A stretch of DNA of 64,000 nucleotides from Isoetes taiwanensis (Eukaryota > Streptophyta > Lycopodiopsida > Isoetales > Isoetaceae): the NCBI GenBank assembly GCA_021234155.1, contig JAJEKV010000066.1, forward strand, positions 7,255,618 to 7,319,617, in the 5' to 3' direction. Below the pieces are notes generated by a model. It searched no databases, had not been told where the DNA came from, and saw nothing but the letters and a program-made list of their open reading frames with translations. Positions within the stretch are counted from its first letter, which is position 1. Every line of letters starts with the position of its first letter. Shown here piece after piece: positions 42,779 to 54,272 of this stretch. The translations under genes were made by a program, and so were the position numbers.

Positions 42779-45345
42779 CTACATGCTTTCCAAGCAGTTC
42801 GTGGTCATGTCCACTTTGACAGTACACCACGTCCTAGGGAACACAAAGGTGATCCCATCATCGGTAACTATTATCAAGTACGATGCATCTACCCCTCTAC
42901 TGCATGATTCTCGGTGAACCAAGCCTTGAAGCTTACCGCCGGGAGCGGGGTTGATAGCATCGTTGATGGTGCGGCCTTGAGATTCCCGCATGAAGTCCGG
43001 ATAGTGCTTCTCAAGGTCTGTTTCCATCACCCACGTAGCATCCTCAACTGGAAAGTGTTTCCACTTGACCAAGTATTGCAGCATTTGGGTCCTTCTGGTC
43101 TGTTTATATGCTCGATCAAGAAGAGCTTCAGGCACTATATCTAACTGCTCTTCTGTCATTTCAAGTAGGGTGGGTGTATCCAAGATCTCCTCTGGATCTG
43201 GGGTGTGCTGCTTTAGAAGACTCACATGAAAGACCTTGTGGATCTTCAAACGGGGTGGCAATTCCAGGCGATATGCTTGTTCCCCAACACGTTCAGTGAT
43301 CTTGAACGGGCCAGCCCATCTGGGTGCCAACTTCTTGCAGTTACCAATCTTAAGCTTAGCTTGTTTTACCTTAATCTTAAGCCAAACCGATTCACCCACC
43401 TGGAAGTCTCGTGGGGTCCTGTGCTTATCGGCTACACTCTTCTGACGGAGATTAAGATTGGGCTGGGTTGTTAGATAACGGAGACTCTGATGATCCGTAT
43501 CCAGCTGGAATCTTCTACCAAGAAGGTAGTGTCTCCATATCCGCAGAGCATGGACAATGGCTAACAATTCCTGATCATGGGTAGGGTATCGCTGCTCAGT
43601 TTCGTTCATTTTCTTTGAATCATAGGCAATGACTCTCCCCTCCTGCATTAGGACTCCACCGGTGGCAATCTTACTGGCATCTGTGGCTACTAATTTATCC
43701 TTCTCAGGGTCGGGCAATGTGAGGACTGGTGCTGACGTTAAAGCGTCTTTAAGCTGTTGGAAACTTCCCTGGACCTTTGCCTTCCAGTGCTCCATCCAAT
43801 CCTTCACCTTCTCATGCTTTGTAAGATTTGTAAGAGGTGCTGCAATCTTTGCAAAATCCTTTACAAATTTCTGATAATATCCTGCTAACCCCAAGAAACT
43901 TCGGACCTCGGAAACATTACCTGGAATAGGCCATTCCCTTACTGCCTCTATCTTTGCCAGATCTGTAGCAATTCCCTCTGCTGAAATGACATGGCCCAAA
44001 TAATCCACCTTCGGAGTGGCAAACTTGCACTTAGAGAATTTGGCAAAAAATGGTGACGTCTTAACTTTTGTAGGGTCAATCGAAGATGTTGCTCATGCTC
44101 CTCCAAAGTTTTACTATAGATGAGAATGTCGTCAAAGAAAATAACAACAAAATCATCCAAGTATTGTCGGAAGACATCATTCATTAAACGCATGAAGGTT
44201 GCAGGGGCATTAGTTAATCCAAAAGGCATAACAGTAAATTCATAATGCCCATACCTAGTGCGAAAAGCAGATTTATGAATGTCCTCCTCTTTAATTCTTA
44301 TCTGATGATATCCGGAGCGTAAGTCAATCTTTGAAAAATACTTGGCCCCTTGCAACTGGTCCATTAGATCATCTGCCCTAGGCAAGGCATACCGATTCTT
44401 GATGGTATGTTTATTGAGCTGCCTATAATCAATACACATCCTCAAGGAGCCATCCTTTTTCTTAACGAAAAGGATAGGAGCGCCAAAAGGCGAAACACTA
44501 GGCCAAATGAAACCTAGGCTTAGTAACTCCTGAAGTTGCTTCTTAAGCTCTGCTAACTCTGGGGGACACGGTACAGGGCCTTACTGGTAGGCTTGGTACC
44601 TGGTTCTAAAGCTATCTCACATTCTACCCCTCTAAAAGGAGGAAGCTTCTGGATCTCATCTGGAAAAAGATCGCGAAATTCTCGGAGAAGATTGGCAATC
44701 CCTTCTGGCAAGGTGTCGACTACTTGCTTCTGCTTAGCATCTGACTCAATGGAGGCAAGTCTAATGACGCAGAGGAGCTTGTTCTTGCGTATAGCTTTTT
44801 CTAGCTTCCTGAGGGACATAGACTGCATAACGGGGTTAAATGGTTCACCTTTTATAGTCACGTGGGCTCCGTTAGCGGCGTTGAAGGTAACTTCCCGTTT
44901 CTCGCAGTCTATATTGGCTTTCGCTGACGCCAAGAATTCCATACCAACAATGAGATCATATTATTATCTCGGCACCCAAGGCAACTGGTGCACCTGGCAA
45001 CTGCATCTTAAGGTTAATGCGACGGCTATGAGTGTGCCTGATCTTACCACTGGCTAAAGTGACGGGCTTCGGTCGGGACCTCAAAGTTTCCAGCTGCAAT
45101 ACCTGGGCCATTCTAGGAGAAGCAAAATTATGTGTGCTCCCCGTATCCATCAGAATTATAAAAGGTTTGCTGTCTACTTGACCTACGGTGGAAATAACGG
45201 CAGGCTGACTTTCAGCATTGCCGGTTTCAATGGTTGCAAGGATATGGGACTCACCGTGAATGTACTCGGAAGCCTCCTCCTCGACAGGTAGTGTAGACTC
45301 GAGGTCGTCCCAATCGAGGTCGGCCATGGCCAGCTGGGCAGTCTG
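42779..45345 (-). pseudogene. Pol: protease, RT, RNase H, integrase remnant and chromodomain
   Basis: Protease (about 45345-44560) has LMDTGSTHNFASPRM. RT (about 44445-43950) has [23 protein letters not shown] and [10 protein letters not shown] frameshift near 44050 leads into the frame with [12 protein letters not shown]-like sequence and RNase H (ATDASKIATGGVLMQ, HDQELLAIVHALR). After PNLNLRQ at about 43445 the frame jumps to the integrase C-terminus (VADKHRTPRDFQVGESVWLK), so the zinc-binding and DDE catalytic parts are missing. A chromodomain follows (LQYLVKWKHFPVEDATWV), which in related elements guides insertion to marked chromatin. With the integrase core gone and frameshifts present, it cannot support its own integration. 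Confidence 0.85.
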
Positions 45346-46500
45346 TGTGACATAAGGACAATTCTGCATGAAGTGCCCGGGCCGCATACACCTGTAGCAT
45401 GCCTTATCTCGGCGGAGCTATTCTCGGGCCTCTTTGAGAATGGACTGTAAGAGGTTCTGAACTTCCTTACCGACATTGTTTGATTTATCGGGCACGGTGA
45501 AGGAGACTTTCCTTTCCTGGCGGCTATTAGAGTTCTGCTGAGAGGGTCCCGGACTTGGCGAACGGCTTTTATAAGGTGTCTGGGAGTAAGGTGTTGGACG
45601 TTGGTACTGGCTTCGCGGCATGTCCTCCTCCAGACTCAATGCCTTAGCCTCAGCCTCTGCAACTGACTTCGGGTCTATAGCCTTAACCATTCGCTTAATT
45701 GATGGGGCCAACCCTTCAATATAGCCCTCCACTGCCCTCTTTTCATTTATCCCCGGCACATACAGCCTCAGGCGCATGAATTCATCTGTGTAGGCCTGAA
45801 CGGACATAGCCTTTTGCTCCAACCTGTAAAAAGTTTGAATCTGTTGGCATTTGTGCGCGCGAGGCACGTAATGCGACTTAAAGGCTTTTGCAAACTTTTT
45901 GAACCTGCACCTGCTTCTATCCAGATGCTTGGCTCTGGCATAGCCCTTCCACCAAATACGGGCAGCTCCTGTAAGGTTTGTGGTGGCAACCTTTCCTGTA
46001 TCCTTTTCTGTCATACCGTAGGATTTTCCAAACTCCTTCATCTCGTCCAACCAGGACTCTGCATTTAGTCCGCCTCTAGATTTCTCATCAAACTGGGCCA
46101 GTTTCCTATTCTTCCATATACTAGTTATGGCCGTGTCAACCGTCTTACGGTATTCCTTGTCCCGGCGCTTGGCATGGTCACCAGATGACATAGACGATTC
46201 AGAGGATCCCGAAGTGGCTGATTGTGAGGATGTTGCAGTATCCTTAGAGGAACTTCGATGACGTTTGGAATGGTGCCTCCTTGGTGCGGGTACAGGGCTT
46301 GATTCTGGTGCAAGTGGCTGCATTGGTGGTGGACTTGGGGGTAACGGAGGTAACTCCGGTCCGTCCTACTGCATAGGTGGTGGCGGGTTGGCATTTAGCA
46401 CATAAGTTTGGAGCTCTACCAACTGCCGTTTCATCAACATGAGTTCCTGCTCAGGCGTTAGTCGACTGACATTCGAAGGTGTCTGCCAGGCGGCGTTGCA
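45346..46500 (-). pseudogene. Gag with zinc knuckle
   Basis: The frame starts near 46500 with SRLTPEQELMLMKRQLVELQ, has a stop at about 46369, and continues from MQPLAPESSPVPAPRRHH. The core contains NRKLAQFDEKSRGGLNAESW, ATTNLTGAARIWWKGYARAK, FKSHYVPRAHKCQQIQTFY and AVEGYIEGLAPSIKRMVKAI. A second stop falls just before the CCHC zinc knuckle CYRCMRPGHFMQNC (about 45400). Gag forms the particle and binds RNA through the knuckle. It is related to the gags at 12.4 kb and 61.5 kb. Confidence 0.82.
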
Positions 46501-46756
46501 TGCACCGTCTATATTGAGTATAACAAGGTATAAGCAGGTGTCACAAGAATGTCCTTTCGGATAGTATTTAGAGAGAATACATAAAAGAGTATCATAGCAA
46601 AGATCTTTATTACAAGTGAGAACAGTGTTACATCAGAGTTTAGTACATTGGTAGTGACAAAACTTTAGTGAGACAATACAAAGACAGGTATTATACATTG
46701 GACATTTTTCAACTCAGACATAACCTAGAAAAAAAAACAAACTGAGGGAACCGGGC

Positions 46757-47251
46757 CTAGGGGTTCGCATAAGGGTACAAGATAGAGTAGCGAACACTTT
46801 CACGCACAGCCCTGACTAGCTTGTAGCGCGCCCAGGCCTGGATGATAACAGGTTGGTAGTCGTATGTGGGACTAATGATAAGGAGATTAAAAAGTCTCCT
46901 TAGTGCATAGAAAATCTGCCACAGGTGATCGTTGGCATCAGTGAAAGCTTCATGCCTTGTCATGTCCCAATAGTCCCATGTGCGACGAAGAGTTTGCTTC
47001 AGGTCCTCAAAGGCCCGTTCTCTAAGAATATTAATTACTTCCAACCCCTTTTCTGGATCATAGGGCTCTTCTGGCTCTACGGGTTCCCCCACCTCGTAAT
47101 CATCATCATCCCGCTCGGGGTACTCTCCGTACCTTTGGCCATAATCCTGTTCTGGAGGTCCTGGATCGTCCCTACGGATGTCATTTGTGATCCTTTCCTC
47201 AAACTCTTCGAGTCCCTCGTCTGCAAGACGGTAGGAGTGAATACACAACAT
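46757..47251 (-). CDS. Retrotransposon accessory ORF 4, unknown
   Basis: The ATG-started frame encodes 164 residues without interruption. An acidic first half (EEFEERITNDIRRDDPGPPE, DDDDYEVGEPVEPEEPYDPE) leads to a helical second half with LKQTLRRTWDYWDMTRHEAF, LWQIFYALRRLFNLLIISPT and WARYKLVRAVRESVRYSILY. There is no signal peptide and no domain I can name. It lies about 260 bases upstream of gag, and the leader CTTGCAG near codon 12 might be a splice acceptor. The RRL-x-L-PT-x-Y pattern in the second half is faintly like that of the small gene at 57212-57583. Confidence 0.5.
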   Translation of the reverse strand: MLCIHSYRLADEGLEEFEERITNDIRRDDPGPPEQDYGQRYGEYPERDDDDYEVGEPVEPEEPYDPEKGLEVINILRERAFEDLKQTLRRTWDYWDMTRHEAFTDANDHLWQIFYALRRLFNLLIISPTYDYQPVIIQAWARYKLVRAVRESVRYSILYPYANP

Positions 47252-47474
47252 TGAACAATTGCTTACATCTTAAAGTCTAAAAGATACAAGGGAGTATCAT
47301 GGGGAGAAAACAATTTAATTGTATTAACGATACAATAATCATAAATCATAAGAAAATAGCGTACATATTGTATGATGGCTCATAAGAATATGCCACTCCA
47401 AAAAAAAAAAAAATAATAATACATATACTAGAGTTGCCCAAAGGCTATACTCATTCAATAGATACTAGGAAGGA

Positions 47475-48011
47475 CTAGGAGCTAGGCCCCGCATCTTGAT
47501 CCATTGTCGTAGGGGATGGTGGCTCCCGCTGGCGAAGTAGCGCGACACCGGGGCTAATAGTAAGTGCGGCAGCTGAAGCAACTGCGGGAGGAAAAGCAGT
47601 AGCTAAGGGTGTTGCCACGAGCATTTTCATGCTCATCCAAGCCGCAATGTCCTGGCTCAAAGCAGCAAGTGCCAAGTCGCGACTCACCAGTACGGCAGAA
47701 TGGAGATTGGCAGGGAGCTTGCGGTGTCCTGCTGTAACTGACAAAGCCTTCAGCGCCCAAAAAGATGCCTCGGCCTCAGGAGCGAGTGCTCGAACAAAGA
47801 ATAACACCTGGCCCTGACGGAAAGCTGAGAGGAAGAACCGTGTAAGGTGGTTCTTGAAAGCGGCTACGTCGGGATCTCTGGAAGTCGCTATTTCTCTTTC
47901 GAGATTGACATGTACCTGCTCCTCATAGGCCTCTTCTTTATCTTCGTTTAGATGGTCTTTGTTATCATACAACTCTTCTCCTTCTTCATCTTCTTCCATT
48001 GGTATGGCCAC
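47475..48011 (-). CDS. Retrotransposon accessory ORF 3, unknown
   Basis: 178-residue frame with an acidic N-terminus (MEEDEEGEELYDNKDHLNED). A helical, Ala/Leu-rich middle follows (FKNHLTRFFLSAFRQGQVLF, AEASFWALKALSVTAGHRKL, LALAALSQDIAAWMSMKM), with a short Pro-rich end. No known domain is evident. It starts about 25 bases after the stop of ORF 2, in the same orientation, and could be expressed from the same spliced or polycistronic transcript. Confidence 0.5.
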   Translation of the reverse strand: MAIPMEEDEEGEELYDNKDHLNEDKEEAYEEQVHVNLEREIATSRDPDVAAFKNHLTRFFLSAFRQGQVLFFVRALAPEAEASFWALKALSVTAGHRKLPANLHSAVLVSRDLALAALSQDIAAWMSMKMLVATPLATAFPPAVASAAALTISPGVALLRQREPPSPTTMDQDAGPSS

Positions 48012-48037
48012 CTCGTTAATATTAGGAACGTGGGGCC

Positions 48038-48855
48038 CTAAGCAACAAAGGCATCCTCAGGTGGTGGAGAAGGGGGATCTCGGAGCATCAAATGCCTTAG
48101 TTGTAGCAAGGTTTCAACAGGCGCAAGGTCGTCAGGGTGAAACCTAAGTAGCCGTTGGACCTCCGCAGGATAGTCAGGAAGGGAGAAGTCAATGAAGTCG
48201 TCCTGACAATATTCAGCGAGCTCATACAGGACCAGGTCCTTGGTCATGTGTGGGAGGTTAGCGATGACGTATCGATAAGGAGATACTCTCGACCATTGTG
48301 AATGATTGGGGGAAGAGCATCCAACCCCGCAAGCTTGCGGCCCTGGGCTCGCACGACGGGCGGTTCGGTAGCGAGCTGCTTCCATCGAACAAAATCTGTA
48401 TGGCTGATACGCTCATCCTCCTCTGGATCCTCAGCAATAGGTAACTTCCCTTTTTCCATTGGAGTGGAATCGAACTCCACATATTGGTCCATAAGGATGG
48501 CCAATGCAAAGCGGACCTCAAAATATGTCTGCTGCCGTCCAAGCTGGAGAATAGGAGCATGCCTAGCACGGCGCTGAATACCCCTAAGTGTGTCTTCGGC
48601 ATGGCGGTCATCCCCAAGCATCTGCATAAGGACGGATCTGTGGAGGTAAAGCTGAGGAGGGTTGCCATATGGAGTGCACTGGGGCACCATCTCTTGGATA
48701 TAAAACTCCAAGAAGTCGGCATAATCGGGATGGGCCTCCATGTTGGCGATAACATCCACCTCTTGTAACAAGTAAGGATGGAGATGCTCAAAGGGGACAT
48801 CAGGATCCCATCGCTCCCCATCGTGGTACCATTGCTGGCGCTGGGTATGGTCCAT
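48038..48855 (-). pseudogene. Retrotransposon accessory ORF 2, unknown, one frameshift
   Basis: The frame 48855-48244 starts MDHTQRQQWYHDGERWDPDV and includes FLEFYIQEMVPQCTPYGNPP, RHAPILQLGRQQTYFEVRFA and HNGREYLLIDTSSL. Near 48250 a small frameshift moves it into a second frame with MTKDLVLYELAEYCQDDFID and LLQLRHLMLRDPPSPPPEDA, ending at 48038. Joined, it would be roughly 270 residues. I recognise no domain. It is the first ORF after the H3-like frame. Confidence 0.5.
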
Positions 48856-49176
48856 AGTGATTCTAGGAGAAGGAGGAGGATAGAAAAAGACAAGGAAGAG
48901 TTTATCACAATTTTTAAAATCCTAAAAGGGAAGGGGTACGTTTAAAGGAAAGGAAGTGGAACCTTTTTAAAGGGAATATTCCCTAAAGTGAGTTATTTTA
49001 TTAATACTTCTATTATCGAGGATTTTTTTTTTTTTTTTTTTGAATTGGAGGTTTGCATGTAGGGCCGGCATGCAAATGAAGTAGTAAAATATGGTGTTAA
49101 GATAACATTGTATTTTAATTCCAAAACAGGATGTACAAAAAAAAAGATACAACACATATGACAAAAAGGAGGAAGA

Positions 49177-49467
49177 TCAAGGCCTCTCCCCACGGATCCT
49201 ACGCGCCAAGGCCAAATCCTTGGGCATAATGGTCACACGCTTGGCATGTATAGCGCAGAGGTTCGCATCGCCAAGAAGCGCAACCAAATAATCCTCAGCC
49301 GCTTCCTGTAGGGCCAAAATGGCATGCGTCTGGAACCTGAGGTCGGTTTTGAATTCCTGCGCGATCTCCCGAACAAGGCGCTGGAATGGCAACTTCCTAA
49401 TGAGAAGCTCCGCAGACTTCTGATACTTGCGGATCTCCCCCTGTGGCTGGATGTCGGGCTCACTCAA
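49177..49467 (-). CDS. Histone H3-fold protein inside retrotransposon
   Basis: From about residue 11 to the end this frame is the H3 core: [60 protein letters not shown] and [13 protein letters not shown], then [12 protein letters not shown] and the stop. All three histone-fold helices and both loops are present without gaps relative to ordinary H3. Loop 1 has normal length, which argues against CENH3. Residues matching K56, K79, C110 and K122 are kept. No ATG precedes the core in this frame (a TAG is just upstream), so the H3 fold would need a frameshift or splice from the upstream frame. Ordinary H3 packs DNA with H4; why a retrotransposon carries it is unknown. Confidence 0.9.
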   Translation of the reverse strand: MSEPDIQPQGEIRKYQKSAELLIRKLPFQRLVREIAQEFKTDLRFQTHAILALQEAAEDYLVALLGDANLCAIHAKRVTIMPKDLALARRIRGERP

Positions 49468-50347
49468 CTAAGGTGTCTCTTCGGGTATCCCCTCTCTTCT
49501 TCGCAACCCCACCCATCGCCTGGAGCTGGATCTTATATTGTGACCCCAAGCGAGTCGGGCTGGTGGTCTTCCTCTTCCGCCGGTAAAAACGGTTAACGGG
49601 CTCCTCAACCCGAGTATCAGTCTCTGCTACTAGTTTCGTTGCCTCTTCAGTAGATCTGGCAATTTCCTCGGCAGCTTTCCGAGCCTGCTCTTCGGCTAGC
49701 CAGGCTGCCTCCTGCTCTGCATGCTATTCCCGTAGGAGACACACTTCTGTTCTTCTACGGATTTCTGCCACATATCGGTCAAGCCGGGCCGCCATGTCAA
49801 ACTCAATTTCCTGCAAAATCTCCTGCGGAAACGAGGGGGGAACATCTTCCCAGATGAAAATCTGGGCATCCTCATCATAATAGTACGGGGGTATAGTGAA
49901 GTCACGCCGCTGGCATATGGCTCTACCCCGACCCAAATACCGATATTCCCGACCCCTAACAGCCGGGTCTGCACGAGCTGTCTCCCTAAGGTCTTCCTCG
50001 TGATCCATGGCCATTATCTCAGTGGCTACCCTCTGAGCCTCGGCCTCTGCAGCATCTTGGGCCATATCCGCAGGGTAGTACTTGACTAAGGTTAAGGCTT
50101 GGTCCTCCTGCTCTACCAGGGTATAAGTCTGGCCTTCGGCATTGAGCTTAATTAGGAACCTTTCTGTAAGATGGAAGACGGGGTACGGTATGCGGTCGCC
50201 CTCAAGGAATCTTAGGACGAGCTGTTCCAAGAGGAGCTCGGTTTTCTCCGGACCCTTCTCTGTGTCGTTGATGCTGTCTCCAAGCGCAACCAAGAGCTGA
50301 AGGATGCTACAGGTAGCGTAACTCTTAGTCCCCTTGGTTCTCGCCAT
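49468..50347 (-). pseudogene. MARTK-starting frame preceding the histone fold (possible extended H3 tail)
   Basis: The first ATG after the leader begins MARTKGTKSYATCSILQLLV and runs 207 codons to a TAG at 49724. The same frame then continues open with HAEQEAAWLAEEQARKAAEE and VNRFYRRKRKTTSPTRLGS to a TGA just before the H3 fold. MARTK is the invariant start of H3, and the basic RRKRKTTSP stretch looks like a tail. In between lie about 250 residues with no known domain (FLEGDRIPYPVFHLTERFLI, YYDEDAQIFIWEDVPPSFPQ). One stop and one frameshift separate this from the histone fold, so I suggest, but cannot prove, a single long H3-tail fusion. Confidence 0.55.
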
Positions 50348-50965
50348 CTCTCTCGAATGCAGTGGTGCAGGCGCCCGGGGCTGTAGGCAAGGCGGCTATG
50401 GCGCTCTTAAGGGGGTTGATAAACAGGTACGGACAAGTACGGCGGCTATGGCGCTCAGCGGGCAGGTCAGGAGGCAGAACCCTAAAAGGAACAAGTGCGG
50501 CAAAATCCTAAAAACGTCCGCGCTTAAATTCCCGCCTCTAAAAATTTTTATTTTTATTTTTTAAAAGTGGTCAACGCCCGGTCAAACCGGCGGACTTGGG
50601 TATTTTGGCCTTTAAAATCACAAAATAAACCCGTATTTACCCAAGTGCGCCGATTTTGAGTTTCGGCCCGTCTGGTCACCATTTCTCGCCAGTCAATTAG
50701 TGTCCTAGACTAATTCAAGGGTCCCCGACGCAATGAGACAAGAATTTTCCGATTCTGAGCTTCCTGAAGGAAGTTATGGCGCTTTCCAACTTGGGTCCTC
50801 CAGTTGCACTAAGCTTCTTAAAAACTTACAAGCTATTACGTTAACCTAGCACAACGTCAAACATCAAAGAGCTAAACAATCATACTAGCTTAAACTCCCT
50901 CCTAACTACCGAGCTAACGAGTTAGGGTTTGGTCAGTGCTATGATTTCGAGTAACCGAAATCACG
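50348..50965 (-). other. Retrotransposon 5' leader
   Basis: About 620 bases between the primer site and the first ATG; no ORF is supported. Confidence 0.6.
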
Positions 50966-50977
50966 GCTCTGATATCA
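50966..50977 (-). promoter_or_regulatory. Primer-binding site
   Basis: On the minus strand TGATATCAGAGC differs by one base from the initiator tRNA-Met complement TGGTATCAGAGC. It lies one base from the 5' LTR. Confidence 0.8.
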
Positions 50978-50978
50978 C

Positions 50979-52549
50979 TGTGACGTTCCCTGAACATATA
51001 CGACACTCGGACGTATACATACGGGGACTTTCCCCTCCCATGGCAACCAACTCACCATGAGCAGGGCCCTCCGTCTAACTTGGGCCTTCAATGGGGCTCC
51101 TACGTCGCGGAAGCGTGAATACAAGGTTAGCACACAGCATAATCATATCATAATTTACCACCACGAAGGGTGGCACATCCATCCAAGTGACAACAACAAA
51201 GAATATGCATTTAATACTAAGGAAAACACCCCAACCCATGGTTCTACCCCGGCTCAGACTCCAGTGAGGATCGACTGACGGCTAGGTCTCAAGAGATCAG
51301 CACACCGAATCTTGACATGGCATTGGCTGGCATAGAACATCAGCTAGGGTTGTCCACTCCATCCGCTCCTCCTGTGCACACTTTGCAGATGAGTCCAATC
51401 ATGCTATGGCGTCACTATAGCCTTCCGCACCACGCTTGGACTCAAGGTATCACCCTTCTCATCTACTACAGGGGTTCATGAAGCCCGTCCATGAGGCAGG
51501 CTCGGGGAAGCGTCCCCTTCGGGATCCGCGGTGGTTCCATGGGTGAGCTAGAGAATACGTGCCGCATCAGCGACCCCCGCATCCGTACCCGACTTACTCA
51601 CCCTAAATCTACTCAAAGTGCAAGATGCTCCATACGGATCACACCTCTACACCCAGGGAGTGTCAGACCCATACCCGGCCCTCTACGTGACCGGCTATCA
51701 GGCCTAGCCCACTGTAGGAGTCTCAGGAGCCTTTTATGTTCATGCAAGACCCCACCCCCACTTCACCACTGCGTCCCTTATTTGGTGCTAAGCAATTCCA
51801 TAGCATCCACGACTCGGTGGTCTCTTGTGCACAGGCCGCAATAATGGGAATTACAGGAATCAACCTAGGAATATACTACTAACATGGCTCAGAGGTCTCT
51901 ACCCCCCTTATTTCCCCCATTTCCAGAGTAATACTATGCAAAGAACTATCAATCCATCCCTTAAGAGCAAAACCAGAATCAGAATATAAAGAGAACTTAC
52001 CTTGACAATCAAGGGTTAGTTCCTACAAGTAAAGCACAGAGAGAACAGACGGAACAACACAACAAGTGCCCAACAGGGGCGCTACCCTAGAATTCTCAAG
52101 CTATACTAACCACACACCTGAGTTCCTGCTGGATCCGTTATCATTTGGTGCTTCCATCTTCCTGGGACTTGGTGCTAAGCTCTGGTTACACAGGTATAAG
52201 TGCTTGGCAAAGGTGGCGCTCAGCTTGGCAAAGGTAGGCGCTCAGCTCCTCTTGGTCGATTATGGTTGATATGGGGGTGGTGATCCACCTTGATGGTTCC
52301 AATTAGTATTTACCATGCTGGCCAATCGAGTTTGGCCAGGTGGCGTCTTCCCAAACCATAATTAGCTTAATTATCCTTCTTAAATATTAATTCCTTAATT
52401 ATAGGTTATTATCCTTAATAATTAAATTAGCATAGCTAATTTAATCCCTTTTAGGTCAATGTCAAAATACCCCATGGTGGCGTACCTTTACGGGTGACGT
52501 GTCAGTATATTATTTATACGTATCCCGTATAAATACATGGAACGTCACA
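50979..52549 (-). repeat. 5' LTR
   Basis: 1,571 bp with TGTGACGTTCC and GGAACGTCACA ends. It is the partner of 40658-42278. Confidence 0.92.
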
Positions 52550-52554
52550 AATAT
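52550..52554. repeat. Target-site duplication of LTR element, right
   Basis: AATAT follows the LTR terminus directly and matches 40653-40657. Confidence 0.9.
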
Positions 52555-54139
52555 CAAGGAAGTCCTTGGCTTGACCATCAGAAACCACACTTTGGCATTT
52601 CCTAGCTAGCTTCAGAGCTTCCCACCCGACATAACCTCCAACATGAAACTCCCAACACGTTGACTCTAAAGGGCAGAAGGTTAATCAGAAAACTCGAAAG
52701 GGCCAAAGAAAACCCGTACGTATTCAGCCTCCCCTTATGCGCCGTCAGTAGCTCATACTTGATTGGTGAATTAAGGACAGGGTCGACCCAGTTTTCTTCT
52801 TCCTCTTCCTCTTCGTCCTCTATAAGGTCCACATCCACATCTGCAGTCCCTTTCCCTCTGTCTTCAGCATTGGATTCGACATAAAAAACATTCTTCACTA
52901 GGGGTTCATCTAGCCGATAGCACTGCCAAGCAATCTTCTCACCTTCTGGTTTCCCCTTGAGTCTTTCATATTCTTTATCATCCATAATGGCTATCATAAG
53001 GACTAGCACATGTGAGATCTTACTTTCGGTACGGAACTCACTATCTTTGTTTTCATCTATCATTACTGATTGCCTCATCACTTTAATGCATTCGAGATCA
53101 TTTGAGCAGATAGTGCATATGCGTAGGACATGTCGGAGTGGCATATTGTCACGATGGTATAATGCATCTCAGTTGTAAAACCACTGCATGTGTTGAAGAA
53201 GGTGCTGTAATCATCTTGTGTCCATCTCGTGCCATGGCTATCAAGAACAAATAGAGTGATGTCGGTTGGCCCATCACCCATGTCTGGTATGGCACACTTA
53301 TAACCAGTGGACACCTTATAGAAAAAAGGAGACTCCTCTTCTGGCGTCTGTTTCACCAAAGCAACTTTTCTTTTTAGGTCAGACGCCACTTTCGTGTGAA
53401 TCCCCTTTAGAGTTGCCACATTCTTCGCCTTTTGCTGCTTCACAAAATCTTTTGACCAAAACACATATTTCTTAATATCATCATTAGATACGTTGTACTT
53501 TTACATTAAGCCTATCTCTGATAACATGAAGTCTCCTGTAAGCCTTTGCAGTTCTTCGCCAGGACTTTCATATCTTTTAGTTGTTCGAGGCATCTTCGAA
53601 AGATGTCAAGTGCTTTGCTGCAGACGTTTTCTTGTAGACAACTTCCTTTCTGATGCACCTCTCCAGGACAGAGATTAATTCTACATCATCCAATCCTTGT
53701 GCCTTCCTCATCTCTGTGACACCAAAATAAAAAATAGACGTATCTTGCGGAGGAAACCTGTCGGACGAATCTGGCAACTTCTTTTCCGTATAGGCGTCCC
53801 AAAATTCGTTCCACTTTTCCCATACCTGGTCAGAAGAAAAAATAATCTTGCAGGCATCCTTTGGCACCGTTTGATCTTCTGAGCCAGCACCTAATTCATC
53901 CCCTTTTTTCTTCTTTGATCTGGTGCTCTTACTCTTGTCCTGTATTATGGTTTGGCACAGTGTCCTTTCTAGTAATTTGAATTCGGCACTCTTAGATTGC
54001 CCTTGTCTAGTCGGCATTGGTCTCCCATATTCGATCCATTGGTTACGAGCGTGCCGCAACTGCTCCACATACGGACTGCAAAATATGGGCCGTTAGGTAA
54101 ATAAAATAGACAGGCCGTCAAAACAATAACAATATAAAT

Positions 54140-54272
54140 CGCGCCAGGCGCGTTTTCAAAGAAATCGCGCCAGGCTCGTTTCTTGTAAATCCGTGATTAA
54201 CGAAAACGCGCCTGGCGCGATTTGGAAAGCTATAGGACATGCACATTAAAGCAGCAAATCGCGCCTGGCGTG
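54140..54272. repeat. Palindrome cluster in intron 2 of right copy (four motifs)
   Basis: CGCGCC-N-GGCGCG-type motifs lie at 54140-54152, 54166-54178, 54207-54219 and 54260-54272 (spacings 26, 41 and 53). The first two have an A centre and the last two a T centre. Left intron 2 also holds the largest cluster of its copy. Confidence 0.85.

Larger units (their letters stand above)
40658..52549 (-). mobile_element. Chromovirus LTR retrotransposon with extra 5' genes including histone H3 fold
   Basis: The element is 11.9 kb with AATAT duplications on both sides. It is transcribed leftwards: 5' LTR (50979-52549), primer site, H3-type frames (50347-49177), three further ORFs, gag, pol, polypurine tract, 3' LTR (40658-42278). 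LTR ends are TGTGACGTTCC and GGAACGTCACA. Pol has protease, RT, RNase H and a chromodomain but lacks most of the integrase. The order of genes upstream of gag is unusual for Ty3/gypsy elements. Frameshifts and stops in several genes show that it is no longer active. Confidence 0.9.

Noticed and set aside
42279-44008. Unusual reverse transcriptase active site FFDD
   Set aside because: FFDD is common in plant chromoviruses, so it is not a novelty.
49177-49467. CENH3 (centromeric H3) identity for the retrotransposon H3
   Set aside because: Loop 1 has the ordinary H3 length and the core is too close to canonical H3; the tail is too altered to decide anything else.
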